Source: an uncultured Dorea sp. | GTDB lineage: Bacteria; Bacillota; Clostridia; Lachnospirales; Lachnospiraceae | Direction: 5' to 3' | NCBI GenBank assembly: GCA_910579015.1 | Contig: CAJTRO010000005.1 | Span: 65,429-129,428, forward strand | DNA: 64,000 nt | Shown here: piece after piece, positions 44,705 through 53,207 of the stretch | How positions within the stretch are numbered: the first letter of the stretch is position 1 | Layout: every line of letters begins with the position of its first letter | Position numbers and translations under genes: made by a program | Notes under the pieces: generated by a model | What the model was told of the DNA's origin: nothing | Databases searched by the model: none | What the model saw: only the letters and a program-made list of their open reading frames with translations

Positions 44705-45169
44705 ATGGAAAAAACTTTATGTGTGGCCAGATTGTTTAATGATCTATTCAAAGCAGAATATGGAACCGACATGGATCAGATGAGAATGCACAAAATGATG
44801 TACCTTGTCCAGAGAGAATCGCTTATGTTTTATAATGAACCACTTTTTGCTTCTGAATTCCAAGGATGGAAGTTTGGTCCTGTTCTGGTTGAAGTACGGA
44901 GCGAGTATGCGACAGGCGGTATGTTTCGTTCTGCATGTGAGACTCTGAGCACAAAAGCCAGAGAATTAGTAGAATCGGTATATCATCGTTATAATTCTAT
45001 GTCTTCCTGGAAGCTAAGTACTCTTTCTCATGGCGAACTATCCTGGAGATGTGCCCGCGAAGGATTAGCCGCCAAAGAAAACGGAACTACCGTTCTGAGT
45101 TTAGCCGATATGCGGGTTGATGCGGCACGCGAACTTTTAAGAAGAAAGAGAGCAAACACTACATTATAA
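44705..45169 (+). CDS. Panacea/SocA-like (DUF4065) antitoxin
   Basis: 154 residues with the DUF4065/SocA pattern: VARLFNDLFKAEYGTDMDQM, RMHKMMYLVQRESLMFYNEP, LFASEFQGWKFGPVLVEV and LSHGELSWRCAREGL. Panacea-domain proteins act as antitoxins with many unrelated toxins. The gene has AAAGGAGG before its start and lies 15 bases upstream of the candidate toxin frame. The region is A+T-rich compared with neighbours, consistent with horizontal transfer. Confidence 0.85.
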   Translation: MEKTLCVARLFNDLFKAEYGTDMDQMRMHKMMYLVQRESLMFYNEPLFASEFQGWKFGPVLVEVRSEYATGGMFRSACETLSTKARELVESVYHRYNSMSSWKLSTLSHGELSWRCAREGLAAKENGTTVLSLADMRVDAARELLRRKRANTTL

Positions 45170-45184
45170 AGAAGGTGAGTTAAA

Positions 45185-46120
45185 ATCGACATTCAGAAAC
45201 AGGCAGATTGGTTAAGATCACAGTTAACACTGGAGCTTTTAACCTCTGATTCGGCAAACCAAACGATTCTTCATGAATTTTCTGCTGGCAGACACGGAAA
45301 AGGATTGGAACAATTTATTAAAAATTCTGCATGGAAGGAAGACATTAACGGTTCCACAAAAGTTTATCTTGTAAAAGATAGAAAGGGTGTTATTGTCTTC
45401 TTTTTTGCATTAAGTGCGGGGCTTTTATATAAAGCAATAGAGGACGACGATTATATACTCTCTGAAAAAGAACGGGAAATTGTTGACCTTTGCATTAATT
45501 ATCAATTAGATGAATCGAACGATTTAACACCTGATGATGTCTTTAGATGGTACGAAGACGATCAAATCCCGCTTAACAAAGACCGTTTATTCAAGATTAT
45601 CAATGAAAAAGTCGATGCAAAATTAGATGCAAAGCAAGATCAGATTCTAACCGATGAAACAGCCAATATTATGAGAGTTTCAAAAACTTTTCCCGGTATT
45701 GTTCTTACTCATTTCTGTAAAAATCAGAACTACACTTTCCCAGAAAAATTATTATTCCCTCTCGGATTTTTTGTTTTCTGGGAAATTATAACCAAAAAAG
45801 TTTTAGAAATCTCTGAATTCTTGGGTTGCCAATACCTCTATTTGTTTGCTGCGGATAATACGGATCCTTCATCATCTGTTAAGTCCAATTCTCTATTTGA
45901 CTATATCTATGGCGATCTATCCGATGAAGAAGACGAAGATGCGTCTTCCTATAAGCTTGTCGAATATTATAAAAATGAATTAAAATTTGAACCTGTACAA
46001 GGAATGACCATCTTAAAACCATCTTACGATTTTAAATGCTTTAGTTTGATACAGCCCATTAACAAACTTTTAGATAATAAAGAAGCCGCCTGGATACAAC
46101 ATTCTGATATTGAAAATTAA
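45185..46120 (+). CDS. Candidate toxin of the Panacea-type pair, apparently starting at ATC
   Basis: The open frame runs from 45179. The best start is the ATC at 45185: AAGGTGAG lies at ideal spacing and the protein then begins (I/M)DIQKQADWLRSQLTLELL. The first normal initiator is a TTG at 45305, 40 codons on and without a ribosome site. The 311 residues have VYLVKDRKGVIVFFFALSAG followed by a C-terminal GCQYLYLFAADNT region, resembling GNAT-fold acetyltransferase-like toxins found beside DUF4065 antitoxins. Identification as toxin rests on the pairing and this pattern. Either ATC initiates weakly or the toxin has lost its start. A terminator follows at 46153. Confidence 0.65.
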   Translation: MDIQKQADWLRSQLTLELLTSDSANQTILHEFSAGRHGKGLEQFIKNSAWKEDINGSTKVYLVKDRKGVIVFFFALSAGLLYKAIEDDDYILSEKEREIVDLCINYQLDESNDLTPDDVFRWYEDDQIPLNKDRLFKIINEKVDAKLDAKQDQILTDETANIMRVSKTFPGIVLTHFCKNQNYTFPEKLLFPLGFFVFWEIITKKVLEISEFLGCQYLYLFAADNTDPSSSVKSNSLFDYIYGDLSDEEDEDASSYKLVEYYKNELKFEPVQGMTILKPSYDFKCFSLIQPINKLLDNKEAAWIQHSDIEN

Positions 46121-46152
46121 ATGTATCTCCAGACAATTATTACATACAAAGA

Positions 46153-46184
46153 GGATGCCGGACAACTTCCTGTCCCCGGCATCC
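46153..46184. terminator. Hairpin between convergent toxin and DUF4091 genes
   Basis: GGATGCCGG (46153-46161) pairs with CCGGCATCC (46176-46184), with partial extension by ACA/TGT; on the plus strand CTTCATAAGATTTTTC follows. Confidence 0.7.
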
Positions 46185-46219
46185 CTTCATAAGATTTTTC
46201 AAAATTATCTCTTCAATCC

Positions 46220-47854
46220 TTACAACGCATCCTTGATCGCCTGATTCACCTTCTTACGAAGTCTGATGAGATACTCCTCATCCTGCGGGAACTCATCAAA
46301 TGCAACCTTCTCCTCATCAATATACTCCATCACCTTGTCTCTTCCAACAAGCTTCTCCAACGCCTTAAACGCACAATAATCCGTCATCGCCTCGTCCATA
46401 TGCATCTGGCGCATTGAGCTTTCCGGCTTCCCGTCCTTCCCCGGATATACAAGGAACGGATCCCCGGACGGAAATGCTCCGCCGGCATCCGTACACCGGT
46501 ACGGATCGATCGGGTAGAGTGAATGCTCTGAATTATAGAAATTATATCCCCAATGAAGAAAACCATCCAACTGATACTTATACAACTGTACTCCCAGGAT
46601 ACGTGTTCTCTGTCCCGGCTGTACGATAAACCGGTTTGTTACGTCCACACACTGCGCCGTACAGTAGTACCCCCACAGACGCTTTGGCCGTTCTGCCATG
46701 AACGGCTCCATATGATTCACCGCACATACCGGCTGTCTTACAAGACCTTCCCTGTAGAATCCATAATCCGACAGCGCATCAATCACCTGAAAGCCTTCAA
46801 GATCCTCTGCCACGCTTTCCCATGCCTTGCGGAAGCTCTCCATATGCGCCTTCTCTGGCTCGTCTGATATATGGAAATAGGCTCTGTCTTCGATTCCCAG
46901 CTCCTTTAATTCCTGCTTGAGCGCAGTAAGGAACTGATGCAGGAAATCCCTGTATTCTTCTTTGGCAGAATCTGTATCCCAGCCAAAGATCTGCTGATAT
47001 TTCCCATCCTTAACCGCCATCACCTTAGGAGCCGCCTTCGCGCCCCACTGGCTGAACAGGTGGGAAATCTCGAAATATACTATCCCGCAGTCCAAAGCCA
47101 TCCGTACCCATCTGCGGAAATTCTCGAATCCGAAGCTGTATTTTCCTTCCTCTGCCGTGACATCCACAAGCTGTACGGTACGCCGTTCCCCTCCGACGGC
47201 CGTATCAAGCGGCGGTGTAAATACAGGCGTCAAAAGCATGTTACAGCGGTGCTTTGCCGCCTCTCTTACGAACGCCTCCACAATCTCCCAATACCGGTCA
47301 GAGAACACCTCCGCCCCGTAATAATCCGCCAGACAATCACTGTGGAACCATTCTGTATAGGGAATGGAAAGCTTCGGAAGCGTTGCGTCTAAGACCTCAC
47401 ATACCATCTCCGCTTCCCCAAGTGTCTCACCGTCCTTCGAAAGTACAACCTTCACCGGATACTCTCCTGCCTCTGCCGATTCATCTAACTCGACGTCAAT
47501 CCACAGACACCGCCACTGGCCGGATACCAGCGGGAATCCCCACTTCGGCACCTCGCTTAAACGGTCCGGGTACATCCCCGGATCAACGGCGAGATAGCCG
47601 TCGTCCCGCTTCATATGGCAGGGATATTCACACGGCACAAGGTTCACTGTCCGCACATGCACCCTGTCTTTGATCGGAGAGTCCACGGCAATACAGCCCC
47701 GTTCCTTTCTCTCTCCGCCCCAGTAATACGCGATCTGGTATGACAGTGTTTCACCTTTAAGACCTGTCATACGCTTATCTTCCAGCTCTCTTGCATTTTC
47801 CCCATCTGCAAATACCTTGCACATGGAAGATACTATCTTATATTGAAATTCCAT
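46220..47854 (-). CDS. DUF4091 domain protein (glycoside hydrolase-like)
   Basis: 544 residues without signal peptide. An N-terminal beta region (about 1-130) precedes a TIM-barrel-like part with HRCNMLLTPVFTPP, YFEISHLFSQWGAKAAPKVM and AYFHISDEPEKAHMESFRKA, where the DEP acid is a plausible catalytic residue. The C-terminal DUF4091 segment is DGFLHWGYNFYNSEHSLYPI and DPFLVYPGKDGKPESSMR. DUF4091 proteins are found next to sugar transporters and are presumed glycosidases. It is the last gene after the binding protein and two permeases, 98 bases downstream of the MalG-type gene. Confidence 0.85.
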   Translation of the reverse strand: MEFQYKIVSSMCKVFADGENARELEDKRMTGLKGETLSYQIAYYWGGERKERGCIAVDSPIKDRVHVRTVNLVPCEYPCHMKRDDGYLAVDPGMYPDRLSEVPKWGFPLVSGQWRCLWIDVELDESAEAGEYPVKVVLSKDGETLGEAEMVCEVLDATLPKLSIPYTEWFHSDCLADYYGAEVFSDRYWEIVEAFVREAAKHRCNMLLTPVFTPPLDTAVGGERRTVQLVDVTAEEGKYSFGFENFRRWVRMALDCGIVYFEISHLFSQWGAKAAPKVMAVKDGKYQQIFGWDTDSAKEEYRDFLHQFLTALKQELKELGIEDRAYFHISDEPEKAHMESFRKAWESVAEDLEGFQVIDALSDYGFYREGLVRQPVCAVNHMEPFMAERPKRLWGYYCTAQCVDVTNRFIVQPGQRTRILGVQLYKYQLDGFLHWGYNFYNSEHSLYPIDPYRCTDAGGAFPSGDPFLVYPGKDGKPESSMRQMHMDEAMTDYCAFKALEKLVGRDKVMEYIDEEKVAFDEFPQDEEYLIRLRKKVNQAIKDAL

Positions 47855-47952
47855 ACAACCTCTCTCTTTCTCTTAATTATTCTACTCTCTGCCGGGGATA
47901 CGTCCGCTTCTTACATGTCCCTTCTTTGCCGGCGGCCGCTCCCCCGGCTGTC

Positions 47953-48777
47953 TTACCCTTTCACACCACTAAGCGCGATACCTTCCACGAACTGCTTCTG
48001 AAGGAAGATATACAGCACGAACGGGAACATGAAGGACACCGCCGCGCCGGCCATGATCAGGCCGTAATTTGTCTGATACTGTGTCTTCAGAAGCGACAGC
48101 GCAACCGTCAGCGTATACATATCTGAATCCGTTGTAGAAACCAACGGCCACAGGAAATCATTCCAGGATGACACGAAGGTAAATACAACCAAAGATATCA
48201 GTACCGGTTTGATCAGCGGGATTACGATCTGGATAAATATCCGGTACTCCGGACAGCCGTCCACCTTCGCCGCTTCCAGAAGCTCATCCGGCACACTCTC
48301 CATAAACTGGCGGATCAGGAACACACCAAAGGCATTCAGAATCAGCACCACCAGTGAGAAATATGTATTCAGCACGCCCATCTTCCTCATGATGATGAAT
48401 ACCGGGATCATCGTAACCTGTCCAGGGATCATCAGGGTGGCGAGATAAATCTTGAAGAGCTTCTCCTTCCCCGGGAAATTCTTCTTCTCGAATCCATACG
48501 CCGCCATGGATGAAATGATACAGTTGAACAGACATGAACTGATCACGACTACCAGACTGTTCGTCAGCGCCCTTAAGAATCCGCTCTTACCAAATACATA
48601 AGAGTAGTTGGTAAAATCCGTAAAATTAATCTCGTCAAAATGCAGCATCAGCGTCGTAGACTGGGTGAACGACATGATCATCATGTAGATGAACGGGGCG
48701 ATACAGATAACGGCAAAAAGTACCATGACCAGCATCCCTAATACGGACAACGGTGTCCAGGTTCTCGTCTTCTTCAT
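47953..48777 (-). CDS. Carbohydrate ABC transporter permease, MalG type (second locus)
   Basis: 274 residues from ATG 48777, chosen for AAGGAGG and the one-base gap from the previous stop. Six helices; the first is VLGMLVMVLFAVICIAPFIY. The EAA motif is EAAKVDGCPEYRIFIQIVIP and the C-terminus is EGIALSGVKG. It pairs with the MalF-type subunit upstream. The substrate is unknown; the DUF4091 enzyme suggests a host- or plant-derived glycan. Confidence 0.93.
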   Translation of the reverse strand: MKKTRTWTPLSVLGMLVMVLFAVICIAPFIYMMIMSFTQSTTLMLHFDEINFTDFTNYSYVFGKSGFLRALTNSLVVVISSCLFNCIISSMAAYGFEKKNFPGKEKLFKIYLATLMIPGQVTMIPVFIIMRKMGVLNTYFSLVVLILNAFGVFLIRQFMESVPDELLEAAKVDGCPEYRIFIQIVIPLIKPVLISLVVFTFVSSWNDFLWPLVSTTDSDMYTLTVALSLLKTQYQTNYGLIMAGAAVSFMFPFVLYIFLQKQFVEGIALSGVKG

Positions 48778-48778
48778 C

Positions 48779-49657
48779 TTACTTCGCCTCCTTCTCTTTG
48801 AACGCAAGGTTCTCTACCGCATTGATCACCAGGACGATGATCAGCAGGACCATAGCCATCGCACATGCATAGCCCATCTTATACTGCTTAAACGCCGCGT
48901 TATAGATTGCCATTACGATCGTAACTGTAGATCTTCCCGGTCCGCCGCCGGTCATCTGGTAGGACAGATCGAATACCTGGAAGGACCAGATGATCCCCAG
49001 TGTCACGACCAGATAGGTGATCGGCCTTAACATCGGCATCGTGATCTTGAAGAACTGCTGGATGTTCGTCGCGCCGTCCACACGCGCCGCCTCATACAGA
49101 TTCTTGGAGATGCCCATGATCCCGGCGTAGTAAATAACCAGGAAATATCCTACATTTTTCCAGATCGCCACAATACAGATGCTGATAAGCGCGGTCTGTG
49201 TGCTTCCAAGCCAGTTCACCGGACTGATATGTAAGAAGCCCAGCAGATTATTCAGAAGCCCTCCGTCTGTATTCAGGATGATCCTCCAGATCGTACCTGC
49301 CGTAACCGCAGACGCGATAACCGGGATGAACATGATACTTCTTAAGAAGCCTCCCGTCTTATTCTGCATCTTGTAAGCCAGAAACGCGGCGAACACCAGC
49401 GACAGTATCGTCTGGATCGGCACTGTCACTACCACATAGGCCAGTGTATTCTTGATCGCATCCGCCACATATGCATCCTTTAATATCTTCGCATAATTCT
49501 CCAGCGCCGCAAAGGTCGGATCATTCATTACGTTATAATTGGTGAAACTAAAATATCCTGACATGAAGATAGGCAAAATGCTGAAACATGCTATCAGGAT
49601 GAAACTCGGCAGTACATAGATAATCCCCTGAAGGGCTTCTTTCTTCTTCCTTTCCAC
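48779..49657 (-). CDS. Carbohydrate ABC transporter permease, MalF type (second locus)
   Basis: 292 residues from GTG 49657, chosen because AAAGGAG lies seven bases upstream and family homology starts near here (ERKKKEALQGIIYVLPSFIL); the longer open frame has no site. Six helices and the EAA motif EAARVDGATNIQQFFKITMP are present. It lies 160 bases downstream of the binding-protein gene, with a long hairpin in between (49712-49767). Confidence 0.9.
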   Translation of the reverse strand: MERKKKEALQGIIYVLPSFILIACFSILPIFMSGYFSFTNYNVMNDPTFAALENYAKILKDAYVADAIKNTLAYVVVTVPIQTILSLVFAAFLAYKMQNKTGGFLRSIMFIPVIASAVTAGTIWRIILNTDGGLLNNLLGFLHISPVNWLGSTQTALISICIVAIWKNVGYFLVIYYAGIMGISKNLYEAARVDGATNIQQFFKITMPMLRPITYLVVTLGIIWSFQVFDLSYQMTGGGPGRSTVTIVMAIYNAAFKQYKMGYACAMAMVLLIIVLVINAVENLAFKEKEAK

Positions 49658-49711
49658 ACTCTCACTCCTTTCTCTTCCGGAAATCCGCAGGCATATCCCG
49701 ATCTGTAGGGA

Positions 49712-49767
49712 ATCTGCCCCAAAACCGGGCGTCACAGCAGACTGTGCCGCCTGATCTTGGGGCAGAT
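49712..49767 (-). promoter_or_regulatory. Long intercistronic hairpin between binding-protein and permease genes
   Basis: ATCTGCCCCAA (49712-49722) pairs perfectly with TTGGGGCAGAT (49757-49767), enclosing a further G+C-rich stem (CACAG/CTGTG with GGCG/CCGCC). There is no T tract. It probably protects the upstream message or reduces permease expression relative to the binding protein. Confidence 0.55.
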
Positions 49768-49817
49768 AAACAGCAAAACAGGATGAATCCTGATGGCCGG
49801 AAATCTCTAACCGCTTT

Positions 49818-51086
49818 CTACTTCAAGTTCGTATCGTAATACTCCGTTGTCTCCTTCAGCACATCCTTCGGCTCCATCTCGCCAAGCATCATAGACTGCA
49901 AGTTCTTAAACAGGGTATCATACATAGAGCTTGCACCCTTGAATACCGGAAGTGACTGGAAGTTATCTGCATAATCCGTGAACAGCGTCGCATATCTCTC
50001 ATCGCCTGTATAGTCCTCATCCGCTGTGATCGGAGGCTGCTCGGTAACTCTCTTATGGAAATCAGACATAACATCCGCGCTTGTGATATACTTCATCAGC
50101 TTTGCCGCAAGATCTTTGTTCTTGCATTTCTCAAACATAACCAGTGAATCTGCCGCCACAAATGTCTGAGCATCCTTTGGTCCCTGGAGCACCGGCTCGA
50201 AGTCCCAGTTAACCGTGTCACACTTGAGCAGGTTGCTTGATGCGATCATAACCATAGCCGCCGACTGATTCTTGAATGCCTCGACCGTATCGTCGTTAGA
50301 TGTACAGGAATCTGTCAGGATGCCGTCTTTTCTCAGGCTCTGCAAGAACTCAACCGCCTCAAGACCTGCGTCGGAATCAATCGTAAGATTGCCGTCCGCA
50401 TCCACGATCTCTCCGCCTGCGCTCCAGAAATACGGCCAGAAGATATCATTCAATGAACCATAATGTGGGCTGCCCCAATCCTGGACCAGAGGCATCACAT
50501 CCGGCTTCTTATCCTTAACAGCTTTACATGCGCTTACCAGCTCGTCCCATGTGGCCGGCACCTTCTCAACTCCGGCTTCCTTAAGGATATCCATGTTGGC
50601 GGCAAGGATCCTGGGATTGCCGACTACAATCGGAAGCGCATACTGTCCTCCCTGTATATTCCCCAGATCGTAATAGATATAATTGCTCTTCTCATCATCC
50701 GTGAAATACTCGTCTACATCCACCAGCGCGCCCATATCAATATAATCGTAGAACATCTCCATATACATGTATCCGATATCCGGACCGTTGTCTGACGTGG
50801 TTCCTGTCAGATACTTCTCCTCATAGCTGTCCCACGGAACAATCTCAATGTTGACCTTACAGTCATTCTCTTTTCCGAAGGCTTCTGCCTTCTCCGTCCA
50901 GAACTCCTCGTCTGTGACCTCTCCGTCCGCAGATGCGAATGTAGGCATCCAGAGGTTCAGTGTCTCTCCTTTTCCTGAATCTCCCGATCCGCCTGAGCCT
51001 GAATCCGATCCTTTTGAGCCGCATCCACTGAGCAGTCCTGCTAACATTCCTGTCACTAACAGCGCCGCAACAACTTTTCTTTTCAT
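49818..51086 (-). CDS. Extracellular sugar-binding lipoprotein (second ABC locus)
   Basis: 422 residues. The lipobox is LLSGC (Cys about 22) followed by a Gly/Ser tether. Family 1 features include LNLWMPTFASADGEVTDEEF, GPDIGYMYMEMFYDYIDMGA and YALPIVVGNPRILAANMDIL. An excellent AAGGAGG site precedes the ATG. It is first in the operon with two permeases and the DUF4091 enzyme. Upstream are a TATAAT box and two direct repeats 21 bases apart. Confidence 0.92.
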   Translation of the reverse strand: MKRKVVAALLVTGMLAGLLSGCGSKGSDSGSGGSGDSGKGETLNLWMPTFASADGEVTDEEFWTEKAEAFGKENDCKVNIEIVPWDSYEEKYLTGTTSDNGPDIGYMYMEMFYDYIDMGALVDVDEYFTDDEKSNYIYYDLGNIQGGQYALPIVVGNPRILAANMDILKEAGVEKVPATWDELVSACKAVKDKKPDVMPLVQDWGSPHYGSLNDIFWPYFWSAGGEIVDADGNLTIDSDAGLEAVEFLQSLRKDGILTDSCTSNDDTVEAFKNQSAAMVMIASSNLLKCDTVNWDFEPVLQGPKDAQTFVAADSLVMFEKCKNKDLAAKLMKYITSADVMSDFHKRVTEQPPITADEDYTGDERYATLFTDYADNFQSLPVFKGASSMYDTLFKNLQSMMLGEMEPKDVLKETTEYYDTNLK

Positions 51087-51188
51087 ATGCTTTCCTCCTT
51101 AATAATTGTGCAAGTTTACAGATTATTATGATATTTCATCTGCATTTATTGTAAATTATATAGGATTTTTACCCTTTTCTCTTCATAG

Positions 51189-51224
51189 AATCATCCGATT
51201 ATTACATATAATCATCCGGTTCTT
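51189..51224. promoter_or_regulatory. Two direct repeats 21 bp apart upstream of the second sugar operon
   Basis: AATCATCCG occurs at 51189-51197 and 51210-51218, each followed by a similar TT-x-TT stretch. A 21-base offset is two helical turns, the arrangement often bound by AraC-type activators. They lie about 35-60 bases upstream (relative to the binding-protein gene) of a minus-strand TATAAT element near 51155-51160. Confidence 0.5.
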
Positions 51225-51381
51225 TTATGAAAATTTAATTATTTGTGTACACAAAACCGCCCTCTAAGCTGATTTTCAACGGACCTGACAGGCAAAGACC
51301 GCCGTTACATGTCCCATTTTCCCGCATGTCTCACACATTTCCTGCATATACATATATAAAAAACACTTCGGAAGGCTCATT

Positions 51382-53118
51382 ATGTCAAGAAAACGCTCAA
51401 TCATCACAGCTTCCTTACTCCTGGCGGCCCTCCTCGTATCTGCCGGACTGTTCCGATATCTGAAAGGAAATGAGAACAAACAGTTTGAAGCCTATACAAA
51501 GGATCTTTTCTGTCAGGAGGCCGCCGGGAACACCATCTCCCTCCACTACACACTTAAGGATCCGTCATCCTATGGAATCACCGACGCGCCTGTGACCTTT
51601 GGTTCCTGCACCGACGACGTTGCGGCCATCTGTGCCTCCGCCGAGAATGCGCTGGCTCTTCTTGACTCCTTCGACAGAAGCCGGCTGTCGAAGGAGAACC
51701 GCCTCACCTATGATATTCTGAAAGACTACCTGATAACCGCACGCAGTCTGGCTCCCTATGCACTATACGAAGAACCGCTTGCGCCCCTTACCGGCACACA
51801 GGCCCAGCTTCCGGTACTCCTGTCGGAATATCAGTTCTATGACCGCTCAGATATCGACACATACCTCGAACTTCTGACCAAAACGCCGGAATATTTCCGC
51901 TCAATACTCAGGTTCGAAGAGGCCAAATCGGCCGCCGGGCTGTTCATGGCTTCTTACTCCGCCGACGATATCATAACAGAATGCCAGTCCTTCATAGATA
52001 TGGGAGACAGCAATTACCTCCACTCCTCTTTCACGGAACGGCTGGATACCCTGGATCTGTCCGACGATGAGAAGAACACATACAAAGAAGCCAACGCCCA
52101 ATGTATCAGGGATTACATATTCCCCGCATATGCCGAGCTAAAGGAAGGACTTACCGCCCTGCGGGAGACCGGGAAGAATAACAACGGCCTCTGCCATCTG
52201 CCTGACGGACGCAGATACTATGAACTGGTTGTGGCCTCTGAGACCGGTTCTTCAAGGGATATCCCGGAATTACAGCGTCTGACACAGCAGCAGATGATCA
52301 GCGATCTGACCGATATGCAGAAGATCCTGACGCCGGCGGCCGGCAATCCTTCGCTCTCCTCGGATCTGTTCAAGGAGCAGGGCGTCGTCTTAAAGGATCC
52401 AGATCCTGCGTCGATTCTTGCCGGCCTTAAAAAGAAGCTTGCTGATAATTTCCCCGAGCCCTTGAAGGTCAACACTCAGATCAAATATGTGCAGAAATCC
52501 ATGGAAGAATATCTAAGTCCTGCCTTCTATATGATTCCTGCCATCGACAATGCCGCGGAAAACGTGATCTATATCAATCAGGGACGTCTGAGTGACGACC
52601 TGTCCCTGTTCACCACCCTGGCACACGAAGGCTATCCCGGCCATCTGTACCAGACCACCTACTATGCAGGCCAAAACCCGAACCCTATCCGCAATCTGCT
52701 GAATTTCGGCGGATATGTCGAGGGCTGGGCCACCTACAGCGAGATGATGAGTTACTACTATGCCCCGCTCTCCAAGGAACAGGCCGCACTGATGCAGAAG
52801 AATACTTCTGTCATCCTGGGGCTGTATGCGCTGGCAGACATGGGGATCCATTATGAAGGCTGGACACTGCTCGACACCGTATCCTTCTTCCGAAGCTATG
52901 GGATCACAGACACCGACACTATTGAAGACATCTATGACCTGATCATCGCCGATCCTGCCAATTATCTGAAATATTATATTGGATATGTGGAATTTCTGGA
53001 ACTAAAGAAAGAAGCGCTTAAGCTCTGGAAAGATGATTTCTCCCAGAAAAGATTCCATAAAGCCGTGCTGGATATCGGTCCGGCACCGTTTGACCTGATA
53101 AGGGAAAATATTTTCTAA
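51382..53118 (+). CDS. DUF885 family metallopeptidase-like protein, membrane anchored
   Basis: 578 residues. An N-terminal hydrophobic segment (IITASLLLAALLVSAGLF) anchors or exports it. The DUF885 domain fills the rest. The zinc-binding motif is TLAHEGYPGHLYQ (H-E-x3-G-H, about 414-426) and a second glutamate is in GYVEGWATYSEMMS. The family is related to gluzincin-type carboxypeptidases, so a peptidase role outside the membrane is likely. It is divergent from the sugar operon and closed by the hairpin at 53126-53170. Confidence 0.88.
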   Translation: MSRKRSIITASLLLAALLVSAGLFRYLKGNENKQFEAYTKDLFCQEAAGNTISLHYTLKDPSSYGITDAPVTFGSCTDDVAAICASAENALALLDSFDRSRLSKENRLTYDILKDYLITARSLAPYALYEEPLAPLTGTQAQLPVLLSEYQFYDRSDIDTYLELLTKTPEYFRSILRFEEAKSAAGLFMASYSADDIITECQSFIDMGDSNYLHSSFTERLDTLDLSDDEKNTYKEANAQCIRDYIFPAYAELKEGLTALRETGKNNNGLCHLPDGRRYYELVVASETGSSRDIPELQRLTQQQMISDLTDMQKILTPAAGNPSLSSDLFKEQGVVLKDPDPASILAGLKKKLADNFPEPLKVNTQIKYVQKSMEEYLSPAFYMIPAIDNAAENVIYINQGRLSDDLSLFTTLAHEGYPGHLYQTTYYAGQNPNPIRNLLNFGGYVEGWATYSEMMSYYYAPLSKEQAALMQKNTSVILGLYALADMGIHYEGWTLLDTVSFFRSYGITDTDTIEDIYDLIIADPANYLKYYIGYVEFLELKKEALKLWKDDFSQKRFHKAVLDIGPAPFDLIRENIF

Positions 53119-53125
53119 AAAATAC

Positions 53126-53170
53126 TTCCCCGTGCACACGCAGGCATACGCTTACCGTCTGCACGGGGAA
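53126..53170. terminator. Hairpin between the DUF885 gene and the convergent histidine kinase
   Basis: TTCCCCGTGCA (53126-53136) pairs perfectly with TGCACGGGGAA (53160-53170) around 23 bases. A-rich sequence to the left gives a T tract on the minus strand. Confidence 0.75.
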
Positions 53171-53207
53171 ACGGCCTCTTGACGGCCTTTGTTATGTATC
53201 ATCTCAT

